Shown here: positions 9,889 to 17,165 of the stretch, piece by piece | Layout of the letters: the number at the start of each line of letters is the position of its first letter | How positions within the stretch are numbered: the first letter of the stretch is position 1 | NCBI RefSeq assembly: GCF_900103645.1 | Contig: NZ_FNHP01000014.1 | Location: 1 to 63,936 of the forward strand | Source: Oryzisolibacter propanilivorax | GTDB lineage: Bacteria; Pseudomonadota; Gammaproteobacteria; Burkholderiales; Burkholderiaceae_C | Length of the DNA: 63,936 nt | Direction: 5' to 3' | Position numbers and translations under genes: made by a program | The notes under the pieces: generated by a model | What the model was told of the DNA's origin: nothing | The model's input: the letters and a program-made list of their open reading frames with translations, nothing else | The model's database searches: none

Positions 9889-10681
9889 ACTTCTTGCCGC
9901 TGCCGCACGGGCAAGGGTCGTTGCGCCCGGGCTGGCCGGCGCTGATGCGCTGCTCGACGCGCGGGCCCAGGCTGTGCCAGATGCGGTACAGGTCATAGAC
10001 CGCCCAGATGGCCTCGCCGAAGGTCTCCAGGCGTTCCTGGCTGGTGCTGGGCGGGCCGTCCTCGTCGTACATGCACAGCACCGGCTCGCCCTTGTCGTCT
10101 TCGGCCAGGTCCTCGATGGTCTGCAGCGAGTCGGCGATCCATTCAGCCGTGTCCTTGTCGCGCGGCGGCTCCCAATCGTCGGACCAGCCATCGGCGACGA
10201 ACAGAAAGCCCGCCGCCCAGATCTGGCCGAACGCCGGCACCTCCTCTCCTTCCATCTCGGCGCGCTCCTCCTCGGGCAGGCCGGCGATGGCGCCGCGCAT
10301 GTCGATGACCTCGGGCTGAAAGGCGTCGTCGGCGTCCAGCGCCTCGGGCTCTTCGGCCAGCTGCGCCTGCACCTGGTCCCAGCGCTGCTGCCACAGCTGC
10401 ACGAAGCGCTGCTGCTGCGCCAGGTCCTGGAAGGGGGGCAGCAGCGGCAGCGGCTCGTCGGGCGCCAGCACCGCGTCGGTGTCGGCGATCAGCACCGGCA
10501 GCCATTCGTGCGGCCCGATGGGGCGGCGCGAGCACACCAGCGCGGTCAGCGCACCGTCGCAGAACTCCCAGTGCGGCACCAGCTCGTCGCGCGTGCGCAG
10601 GTCGTCCAGCAGGGCGTCGAGCTCGTCGAGCTCGGCCGGGCCGAAGGTGGAGGAAGAGGGGGTGGAGGCGGCTTCGGTCAT
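9866..10681 (-). CDS. YecA/UPF0149 family protein with C-terminal SEC-C zinc motif
   Basis: A 271-residue acidic protein. The N-terminal two thirds match the YgfB/YecA (UPF0149) fold (ELDALLDDLRTRDELV, FCDGALTALVCSRRPI, PEEERAEME, IWAAGFLFVADGW). The last 20 residues are a SEC-C zinc motif, NDPCPCGSGKKFKKCCG, like the SecA C-terminus that binds SecB and ribosomes. YecA of E. coli is reported to bind ribosomes, so a role near translation or secretion is plausible. ATG at 10681 is chosen where family similarity begins; the frame continues far upstream as antisense of the next gene. Confidence 0.88.
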   Translation of the reverse strand: MTEAASTPSSSTFGPAELDELDALLDDLRTRDELVPHWEFCDGALTALVCSRRPIGPHEWLPVLIADTDAVLAPDEPLPLLPPFQDLAQQQRFVQLWQQRWDQVQAQLAEEPEALDADDAFQPEVIDMRGAIAGLPEEERAEMEGEEVPAFGQIWAAGFLFVADGWSDDWEPPRDKDTAEWIADSLQTIEDLAEDDKGEPVLCMYDEDGPPSTSQERLETFGEAIWAVYDLYRIWHSLGPRVEQRISAGQPGRNDPCPCGSGKKFKKCCGA

Positions 10682-10741
10682 GGCGCGCAGGGTGTGGCTG
10701 AGCAGGGCCGGGCAGTGTAGCGCCTGGCCCATACTCGGCGC

Positions 10742-11569
10742 ATGTCCGACCGCCCTGCCCCTGGCCCCCTGCGCGACCCCGCCGCCTTCCTGGCGCAGCA
10801 ACTGCCGCTGCAGCGCCAGACCGTCGCGCGCCATGTGCTGGAAGGCGGCGCGGTGGTGTGGCTCAAGCGCGCCGGGCCGCGCCGCTCGCGCACCGGCTAC
10901 CGCGCGCTGGCCTTGGCGGCGCGCGTGCTGCGCCTGCCGGTGCTGACCCCCGTGCCCACCCCCGGCGGGCGCGCGGCCATCGCCACCGAGGTGCGCCGCC
11001 TGCACGAGCTGCAGGCGCGCGGCGTGCGCGTGCCGCAGGTGCTGGCCGCCGCCGAGGACGGCTTCCTGATGGCCGACCTGGGCGCGCCGGGGCAGGACAC
11101 GCCGTCGCTGGCCAAGGAGCTGAACCACGCCCTGCCCGCCGGGGGGGGCGCCGTGCTGGCGCTGTGGACGCAGGGCCTGGCCACCCTCGCCGACGTGCAC
11201 GCGCGCGGCGCCTGCCTGAGCCAGGCCTTCGCGCGCAACCTGGTGCGCTGCCCGGACGGGCGCATCGCCTGCATCGACTTCGAGGACGACCCGGCCGCCG
11301 TGCTGCCGCCCGCGCTGTGCCAGTGGCGCGACGCGCTGTGCTATGCGCACTCGACGGCGCTGCACCTGGCGCAGGCCGGCGTGCTGCCCGAGGCGCGCGC
11401 CGCCTGGCAGCGCTGGCAGGCGCAGCCGCCCTACGGGCCTGAACTGCAGGCGCTGGCGCGGCAGACCGCGGCGCGCCTGGCCTGGCTGCGCCACCTGCCC
11501 GCCGACCGCCGCTGGGGACGCGACGCGCAGCGCGTGCGCGCGGCGTGGGAGCTGCTGTCGTCGCTATGA
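10742..11569 (+). CDS. Protein-kinase-like fold protein, substrate unknown
   Basis: A 275-residue protein with a degenerate kinase-like pattern: VVWLKRAG could hold the ATP Lys, DVHARGACLSQAFARNLV resembles a catalytic loop, and IACIDFEDDP matches the metal-binding Asp motif of Rio/BUD32- and LPS-kinase-like proteins. Comamonadaceae orthologues are often given vague kinase/phosphatase names. The substrate could be a lipid, sugar or protein. A run of eight G at 11141-11148 lies in the coding region. The stop codon TGA is part of the repeat copy that begins at 11561. It is divergent from the SEC-C gene with a 60-base gap. Confidence 0.7.
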   Translation: MSDRPAPGPLRDPAAFLAQQLPLQRQTVARHVLEGGAVVWLKRAGPRRSRTGYRALALAARVLRLPVLTPVPTPGGRAAIATEVRRLHELQARGVRVPQVLAAAEDGFLMADLGAPGQDTPSLAKELNHALPAGGGAVLALWTQGLATLADVHARGACLSQAFARNLVRCPDGRIACIDFEDDPAAVLPPALCQWRDALCYAHSTALHLAQAGVLPEARAAWQRWQAQPPYGPELQALARQTAARLAWLRHLPADRRWGRDAQRVRAAWELLSSL

Positions 11570-11615
11570 AAACAGCAGCTAAAGGCCCTTGATATATATG
11601 GGCTGGAGGCGCTTT
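11561..11615 (+). repeat. Dispersed A/T-rich element, full-length copy
   Basis: GCTATGAAAACAGCAGCT is followed by a CCCTTGATATATATGGG hairpin and GGAGGCGCTTTT. It provides the stop codon of the kinase-like gene and lies between two convergent genes, where the hairpin may also end transcription. Confidence 0.8.
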
Positions 11616-11619
11616 TCGC

Positions 11620-12921
11620 TCACTCTTCGCAGGTCCACTCCACCTGCGCGCCCAGGCTGCGCAGGTTCTCCACGAAGCGCGGGTGCGCGCGCCGGATCGG
11701 CAGGGCATTGCGGATCTCCGAGCGCCCCGGGATGCTGGCCGCGACCATGAACAGCGCGATGGCCACGCGGATGATGTAGGGGCTCTCGACCACCGCCGGC
11801 GTCAGCTGGCCGCCGCCGAAGGTGACGATGCGGTGCGGGTCGGACGAGAAGACATGCGCGCCGAACTTGGACAGCTCGCTGGTCCAGCCCAGGGCGCCGT
11901 CGTAGACCTTGTTCCAGAACATGGCGTTGCCCTGCGCGCGCACGCCCAGGGCGATGAAGATCGGCAGCAGGTCGACGGGGAAGTACGGCCAGGGCGCGGC
12001 CTCGACCTTGGTCAGCACGTTGGCGGTGAACGGCGTCTGCACCGTCAAAGGGCCGGCCACGCGTGCGCACGACCAGCCGCCTTCGTGCTCGACGCGCACG
12101 CCGAATTTCTCGAACGTGCGGTCGATCAGCGGGAAGTTCTCCGGCGCGCTGTTCTTCACGCGCACGTCGCCGCCGGTGATCGCGCCCAGCGCCAGGAAGG
12201 TGGTGATCTCGTGGAAATCCTCGTCGAAGCGGAACTCGCCGCCGCCCAGTTCGCCGCCGCCGTGCACCACCAGGCGCGAGGTGCCGATGCCCTCGATCCT
12301 CACACCCAGCAGCTGCATGAAGCGGCAGAACTCCTGCACGTGCGGCTCGGACGCGGCGTTGGTCAGCGTCGAGGTGCCCGGCGCGCCCGCGGCGCACAGC
12401 ACGAAGTTCTCGGTGGTGGTGACCGAGGCGTAGTCCAGCCAGTGCTGCACGGGCTGCAGTGCCCCGGTGCGGCGCACCAGCAGCGAGCCCTCGGTGCGCT
12501 CGACCTCGGCGCCGAAGTGGCGAAACACCTCGACGTGCGGGTCGATTTCGCGCACGCCCAGGGTGCAGCCCTTGATGTTGTCCTCCAGCCGCGCCACGCC
12601 GAAGCGCGCCAGCAGCGGCGGCACCAGCATGATGGACGAGCGCATCTCCTCGGGCAGGCGGTGCTGCGAGGCGTCGAAGTGCGTGTGCTCGTGGTGCAGC
12701 GTCAGCACGCCGGCCGCCTCGTCCAAGTGCACCTGGCTGCCCAGGGCGCGGAAGATGTCCAGGATCTTGCGCACGTCGGTGATGTCGGGCACGCCCACCA
12801 GGCGCAGCGGCGCGCGTGTCAGCAGCGTGGCGCACAGCACCGGCAGCACGGCGTTCTTGTTGGCGGAAGGGGTGATGCGCCCGCGAAGCGGCGCGCCGCC
12901 GTGCACGATGAGATTGGACAT
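11620..12921 (-). CDS. MurA-like enolpyruvyl transferase, divergent paralogue
   Basis: A 433-residue EPT-family enzyme related to UDP-GlcNAc 1-carboxyvinyltransferase. Judged against E. coli MurA, it keeps Lys22-Asn23 (NKNAVLPV), the Arg91 equivalent (Arg94), the Cys115 nucleophile (Cys119 in GCTLGVR) with Arg120 (Arg124), the Asp305 equivalent (Asp317 in FPVD), and the Arg371 and Arg397 equivalents (Arg385, Arg415). The Asp369 position is Ile383 and Arg331 is Lys338. It lies outside any cell-wall or histidine cluster, where canonical burkholderial murA usually sits. It may be a second MurA or act on another UDP-sugar. ATG at 12921 is where homology begins. Confidence 0.8.
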   Translation of the reverse strand: MSNLIVHGGAPLRGRITPSANKNAVLPVLCATLLTRAPLRLVGVPDITDVRKILDIFRALGSQVHLDEAAGVLTLHHEHTHFDASQHRLPEEMRSSIMLVPPLLARFGVARLEDNIKGCTLGVREIDPHVEVFRHFGAEVERTEGSLLVRRTGALQPVQHWLDYASVTTTENFVLCAAGAPGTSTLTNAASEPHVQEFCRFMQLLGVRIEGIGTSRLVVHGGGELGGGEFRFDEDFHEITTFLALGAITGGDVRVKNSAPENFPLIDRTFEKFGVRVEHEGGWSCARVAGPLTVQTPFTANVLTKVEAAPWPYFPVDLLPIFIALGVRAQGNAMFWNKVYDGALGWTSELSKFGAHVFSSDPHRIVTFGGGQLTPAVVESPYIIRVAIALFMVAASIPGRSEIRNALPIRRAHPRFVENLRSLGAQVEWTCEE

Positions 12922-13250
12922 GGGAAAGGGAAGCGAAAAAGACGCGGCCGCGCGGGCCGAAAACAGCCCGGCACTGTAGCGCCAACGCATGCGCAGACTG
13001 TTGCGGCGGGTTTTTTCCATGGGGCGCGCGGCATGGCCCCGCGGCAGGCGGCACCGGCTGCCGCGTGTCGCGCCAGCCGCCGGTGCCGGGCTGGCGCGGC
13101 GTCCGACAGTCCTGTAGCGGCCACCGGGCCTATCGTGGCTGCGCGTTGATGCAGCCATGACGTTTGGTTGCAGCCACGCGGCTTTTGCGTTTTTTCGGGT
13201 TTGCCCGCTCTCTTTTTTGGCACCGCGCCGCAGTTTTCGGCCTTCGCAGC
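12922..13250 (+). other. Divergent intergenic region (329 bases)
   Basis: Spacer between the MurA-like gene and the ABC exporter gene, which point away from each other, so both promoters should be here. A direct repeat of TGCAGCCA(T/C) occurs around 13147 and 13165. I see no convincing -35/-10 pair, ORF or RNA gene. Confidence 0.5.
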
Positions 13251-15176
13251 ATGGCTACCCGCTCTTCTGATACCCCATCCCCGGCCCAGCCGCCGGTGGC
13301 GCCCGCTGGCGCCGACGATTCGCTGGAAGTCTCCACCCCCGCACTGACCCTGGCCGGCTGGCGCCAGTTCGCCGCCGTCGCCGGCCCGTACTGGAAGGGC
13401 GAGCAGCGGATGGCGGCCTGGACGCGCCTGGGCCTGCTGATCCTGCTGATGCTGTGCGAGACCCAGCTGGCGGTGCTGCTGGTCGAGCGCACCGGCGAGA
13501 TCACCTCGGCGCTGGCCGCGCGCGAGCGTGAGCGCTTTTGGTCCGAGGTCATCGGCTGCCTGATCGTGCTGGGCTTCGCGGTGCCGGTGTATGCCTTCTA
13601 CTACTACATGCGCGATGCCTTCGCCAACCACTGGCGGCGCTGGCTTACGCACCGCTTCCTGGACGGCTACCTGGGCGGGCGGCGCTACTACGAGCTGGCC
13701 GCGCAGGGCGGCATCGACAACCCGGACCAGCGCATCAGCGAGGACATCAACACCTTCACCGGGCGCTCGACGCACTTCCTGCTGATCTTTTTGGGCGCGT
13801 TCATGCAGCTGGTGGCCTTCAGCGCCGTGCTGTGGTCGATTTCGCGCTTGCTGGTGGCTTTTTTGGCGGTGTACGCGCTGGCCGGCACCGTGATCGCGCT
13901 GTGGGTCTACGGCGCGCCGCTGATCCGGCTGAACTTCTGGCAGCTGCGGCGCGAGGCGGACTTCCGCTTCGCGCTGATGCGCCTGCGCGAGAACGCCGAG
14001 TCGATTGCCTTCTACCGCGGCGAGGCGCAGGAGCGCGCGCTGCTGGACACACGCTTCGACGCGGCGTTCCACAACTTCGCGCAGCTGATCCGGCGCCAGC
14101 GCTCGCTGAACCTGTTCCAGCGCGGCTTCAGCCAGCTCACCGTGGTCATCCCGGCGGTGATCCTGGCGGACGCCGTGCTGTCGGGCGAGATGGAGGTCGG
14201 CCGCGCCATCCAGGCCGGCGGCGCGTTTGCCGCCATCCTGGCCTCGGTGTCGCTGATCGTGGACAACTTCGAGAGCCTGAGCCGCTTCGTCGCCGGCATC
14301 GGGCGGCTGCACACGCTGGCGCAGGCGCTGCTGGGCGCGCCGGCCGAGCACGAGCCGCACGAGCCCGCCGCCACGCGCGCCGAACGCCGCGACGAGCGCC
14401 GCCGGCGCCGCCAGCTGCGCCGCGCGCGGCGCCAGGCACGGCGCAGTGGCCAGCCCCGGCCCACGGCAGCGGCGGACGAAGCACCAGCGCCCGCGGACAC
14501 GCGCATCGCCTGCGCCGAGGGGCCGCATCTGGCCATCGACAACCTGACGCTGTATACGCCGCAGGGCACGCGCCTGCTGGTGCGCGGCCTGCGGATGGAG
14601 CTGCCGCCGGGCGAGGCCTTGCTGATCACCGGCCCCAGCGGCTGCGGCAAGAGCTCGCTGCTGCGCGCCATCGCCGGCCTGTGGCGCACCGGCGAGGGCC
14701 GGCTGCAGCACCCACCGGCGCTGGAGACCTTCTTCCTGCCGCAGCGCCCCTACATGCAGCCCGGCAGCCTGCGCAGCCAACTGCTGTACCCGGCGCAGGC
14801 GCTGGACGGCGTGGACGACGCGCGGCTGCTGCAGATCCTGCAGGAGGTGCAGCTGCCCGAGCTGGCGCAGCGCGTGGGCGGCCTGGACGCGGTGCGCGAA
14901 TGGGACAAGGAATTGTCGGTGGGCGAGCAGCAGCGCCTGGCCTTCGCCCGGGTCCTGGCGCATGCGCCACACACCGTCATCCTGGACGAGGCCACCAGCG
15001 CGCTGGACAGCGCCAACGAGGCCGCGCTATACGCCCGCCTGCGCGCCAGCGGCGCCACGCTGATCAGCATCGCCCACCGGCCGGCCGTGCTGGCGCACCA
15101 CACGCAGGTGCTGCAGCTGCTGGGCGACGGCGGCTGGGCGCTGCACCCGGCGGAAGGCTTCGTGTTCGACGAATAG
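13251..15176 (+). CDS. SbmA/YddA-like ABC exporter (fused membrane and ATPase domains)
   Basis: A 641-residue half-transporter. The N-terminal membrane domain (about residues 40-365) has the ABC_membrane_2 pattern shared with SbmA, BacA and YddA (RWLTHRFLDGYLGGRRYYEL, DNPDQRISEDINTFT, READFRFALMRLRENAESIAFYRGE). The ATPase domain follows: Walker A GPSGCGKSS near residue 465, signature LSVGEQQRLAFARVL, Walker B HTVILDEATSALD. These transporters move vitamin B12 precursors or antimicrobial peptides; the substrate here is unknown. A 50-residue linker between domains (about 367-420) is extremely Arg-rich. ATG at 13251 is preferred over an upstream in-frame ATG at 13164. Confidence 0.87.
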   Translation: MATRSSDTPSPAQPPVAPAGADDSLEVSTPALTLAGWRQFAAVAGPYWKGEQRMAAWTRLGLLILLMLCETQLAVLLVERTGEITSALAARERERFWSEVIGCLIVLGFAVPVYAFYYYMRDAFANHWRRWLTHRFLDGYLGGRRYYELAAQGGIDNPDQRISEDINTFTGRSTHFLLIFLGAFMQLVAFSAVLWSISRLLVAFLAVYALAGTVIALWVYGAPLIRLNFWQLRREADFRFALMRLRENAESIAFYRGEAQERALLDTRFDAAFHNFAQLIRRQRSLNLFQRGFSQLTVVIPAVILADAVLSGEMEVGRAIQAGGAFAAILASVSLIVDNFESLSRFVAGIGRLHTLAQALLGAPAEHEPHEPAATRAERRDERRRRRQLRRARRQARRSGQPRPTAAADEAPAPADTRIACAEGPHLAIDNLTLYTPQGTRLLVRGLRMELPPGEALLITGPSGCGKSSLLRAIAGLWRTGEGRLQHPPALETFFLPQRPYMQPGSLRSQLLYPAQALDGVDDARLLQILQEVQLPELAQRVGGLDAVREWDKELSVGEQQRLAFARVLAHAPHTVILDEATSALDSANEAALYARLRASGATLISIAHRPAVLAHHTQVLQLLGDGGWALHPAEGFVFDE

Positions 15177-15186
15177 GGCGCGTACC

Positions 15187-15205
15187 GGCGCACCCCGGGT
15201 GCGCC
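15187..15205 (+). terminator. Possible hairpin downstream of the ABC exporter
   Basis: GGCGCACCC and GGGTGCGCC form a near-perfect inverted repeat 10 bases after the stop. There is no T-tract, so intrinsic termination is uncertain. Confidence 0.35.
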
Positions 15206-15280
15206 GTCTCGCAGACGGGTCGTGCCAGGCACTTCACGACCGGGCACTGGGGTGCTGGACTTGGCATGGCCAGGCCCCGA

Positions 15281-15775
15281 TCAGACGCCATCAGGACACG
15301 CCGCCGCCACCTGCGCGCCATGTCGCTCGGCCAGGCGCTTGCGCAGGCGCAGCACGGCGCGGTCCTTGGACAGCAGCAGCGCACCATGCGCGGCGGCCAA
15401 GTCGATGAACTTCTGGTCGTCGGCGTCCTTGCAGACGCAGCCGGCGCGCGGCGCCTCCTCCAGCAACCGCACGCGGGCGTCGAAGCCGGCCAGCACGGCG
15501 ACGGCGTCCAGCGCCTGGCGTTGCAGGCGCGCGGCAATGTGTGGGTAGGCCAGCACCAGCGCCAGCTCGCAGCGCATGGGCGGCGTGGCGATCCACTGCA
15601 GCCGGCCAGCATCCAGCGCCCGGCGCAGCGACGCGGTCGCCGGGTCGCCGAACATCAGCAGGTCCAGCGCGATGTTGGTGTCCACCACCACCGGTCGGCC
15701 TCCATCGGCAGGCCGAAACGGAGCGCAGCCGGCGTGCGCTGCCGGATCGGCGCCGCAGCCGGCGGACTCAGGCAC
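15281..15775 (-). CDS. PIN-domain protein (toxin-like ribonuclease fold)
   Basis: Up to 164 residues from a GTG start overlapping the end of the methyltransferase gene; the true start could be one of three consecutive GTG codons just before DTNIALDLL. PIN acidic residues are visible: DTN at the first strand, Glu in MRCEL, the DADDQKFIDLA cluster, then LLLSKD. It resembles the COG1569 group labelled putative toxin components, metal-dependent RNases. No antitoxin-like small gene adjoins it; instead it shares 8 bases with an rRNA methyltransferase gene, so an RNA-related housekeeping role is as likely as toxicity. Confidence 0.8.
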   Translation of the reverse strand: MPESAGCGADPAAHAGCAPFRPADGGRPVVVDTNIALDLLMFGDPATASLRRALDAGRLQWIATPPMRCELALVLAYPHIAARLQRQALDAVAVLAGFDARVRLLEEAPRAGCVCKDADDQKFIDLAAAHGALLLSKDRAVLRLRKRLAERHGAQVAAACPDGV

Positions 15776-17054
15776 TGGCGTTCCCGTCCGCTGCGCCCGG
15801 CGTGGGCTGCGGCGGGCGTACGCGCGCGCTGCCCGCCACCAGATCGAAGCGGAACAGCCGGCACTCGATCGGCCCGTTCCACAGCGGCACGCGGCGCGAC
15901 TCCTTCAGGCGCATCTGGCCGGGCAGCTTCAGGTCGGGCGTGAGCATCCAGGCCTGCCAGCCGGCGTAGTGCTTCTTCCAGTGCGCGGCCAGCTGGGCGA
16001 AGAAGTCGCCGCCGTCCTCGGTCTGCGCGCTCTCGCGGCCCACGCGCTGCACCTGGCCCATGCGCTCGCGCGCGTTGCGCCCGGCGCTGCCGGCGGCGGC
16101 GATACGCTCGCCATAGGGCGGGTTCAGCAGCAGCACGCCGGGCTGCTCGCACGGCGGCAGGCGCTGCAGCGCGTCGCCGCCGCGCAGCTGCAGCGCGTGC
16201 GACACGCCGGCGCGCTCGGCGTTGCGCTGGGCAAAATCGACCATCCGGTACGCAATATCACTGCCAAATACCGGCGCAGCCGGCGCCACGGCTGCGCTGT
16301 TAGCTTCGCTTTTGATAGCGTGCCAGACATGCGACTGAAACGGCAGGAGCTTTTCGAAGGCGAAGCGCCGCGTCAGGCCCGGGGCGATGCGGCAGGCGAT
16401 CTGCGCCGCCTCGATGGCCACCGTGCCGCTGCCGCAGCAGGGGTCGTACAGCGGCAGCGGCGCATCGCCGTGCGGGTCCCAGCCGGTGGCGGCGATCATG
16501 GCCGCGGCCAGGGTTTCCTTCAGCGGCGCGTCGCCCTTGTCCTCGCGCCAGCCGCGCTTGAAGAGGGGCTCGCCCGAGGTGTCGATGTAGATCTGCGCCT
16601 CGTCGGCCGTCAGGTGCAGGTGCAGGCGCACGTCGGGCCAGCGCGTCTGCACGTCCGGGCGCACGCCGGCCTTGGCGCGGAAGCGGTCGGCCACTGCGTC
16701 CTTGACGCGCAGCGCGGCGAAATTCAGGCTCTTCAGGGGGCTGTACTGCGCGGTGACCTCGACCTTGAAACTCTGGCGCGGTGTGAACCAGGCCTCCCAG
16801 GCGATGCCCTGCGCCAGGGCGTACAGGTCGTCCTCGCCGCGGTAGGAGCATTCACCCAAGCGCACCAGCACGCGCTGCGCCAGGCGGCTGTGCAGGTTGA
16901 GCAGCAGCGCGTCGCGCCAGGCGGCGCGCAGCAGCACGCCACCGCGGCCCACCAGCAGATCGTGGTCGGACAGGCCCGTCAGGCCGTGCACTTCGTCGGC
17001 CAGGAAGCCTTCGACGCCAGCGGCGCAAGGCAGGAAAAGTTGCAGGGTGTTCAT
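15768..17054 (-). CDS. THUMP-domain class I RNA methyltransferase (RlmL N-terminal-like)
   Basis: A 428-residue protein similar to the N-terminal half of E. coli RlmL/YcbY, which makes m2G2445 in 23S rRNA. The N-terminal ferredoxin-like/THUMP part (LQLFLPCAAGVEGFLADEV, SLNFAALRVKDAVADRFR) is followed by a Rossmann domain with the SAM motif YDPCCGSGTVAIEAA and the catalytic LLLNPPYGER. The second RlmK half is absent. A dispersed-element copy codes for part of the loop around AIKSEANS. The stop overlaps the PIN gene by 8 bases, implying co-expression. ATG 17054 matches the family N-terminus MNTLQLFLPCAAG. Confidence 0.9.
   Translation of the reverse strand: MNTLQLFLPCAAGVEGFLADEVHGLTGLSDHDLLVGRGGVLLRAAWRDALLLNLHSRLAQRVLVRLGECSYRGEDDLYALAQGIAWEAWFTPRQSFKVEVTAQYSPLKSLNFAALRVKDAVADRFRAKAGVRPDVQTRWPDVRLHLHLTADEAQIYIDTSGEPLFKRGWREDKGDAPLKETLAAAMIAATGWDPHGDAPLPLYDPCCGSGTVAIEAAQIACRIAPGLTRRFAFEKLLPFQSHVWHAIKSEANSAAVAPAAPVFGSDIAYRMVDFAQRNAERAGVSHALQLRGGDALQRLPPCEQPGVLLLNPPYGERIAAAGSAGRNARERMGQVQRVGRESAQTEDGGDFFAQLAAHWKKHYAGWQAWMLTPDLKLPGQMRLKESRRVPLWNGPIECRLFRFDLVAGSARVRPPQPTPGAADGNASA
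16291..16320 (-). repeat. Dispersed A/T-rich element, copy inside the RNA methyltransferase gene
   Basis: On the coding strand it reads GCTATCAAAAGCGAAGCTAA, in frame as Ala-Ile-Lys-Ser-Glu-Ala-Asn, between two conserved blocks of the methyltransferase domain. Confidence 0.65.
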
Positions 17055-17165
17055 AAAGTGCCACAAGCATACGCGTTGCGGCACCCGGGCTTTTGCATGG
17101 GCACCCCCAACATCCGGCGCCGCCAGTAGCATCCAGCACGATCTACCAACCAATACGGAAATTCC

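Noticed and set aside
13538-15943. 801-codon frame overlapping the ABC exporter
   Set aside because: Arg/Ala/Pro/Gly-rich out-of-frame reading of the exporter; no ribosome site or family similarity.
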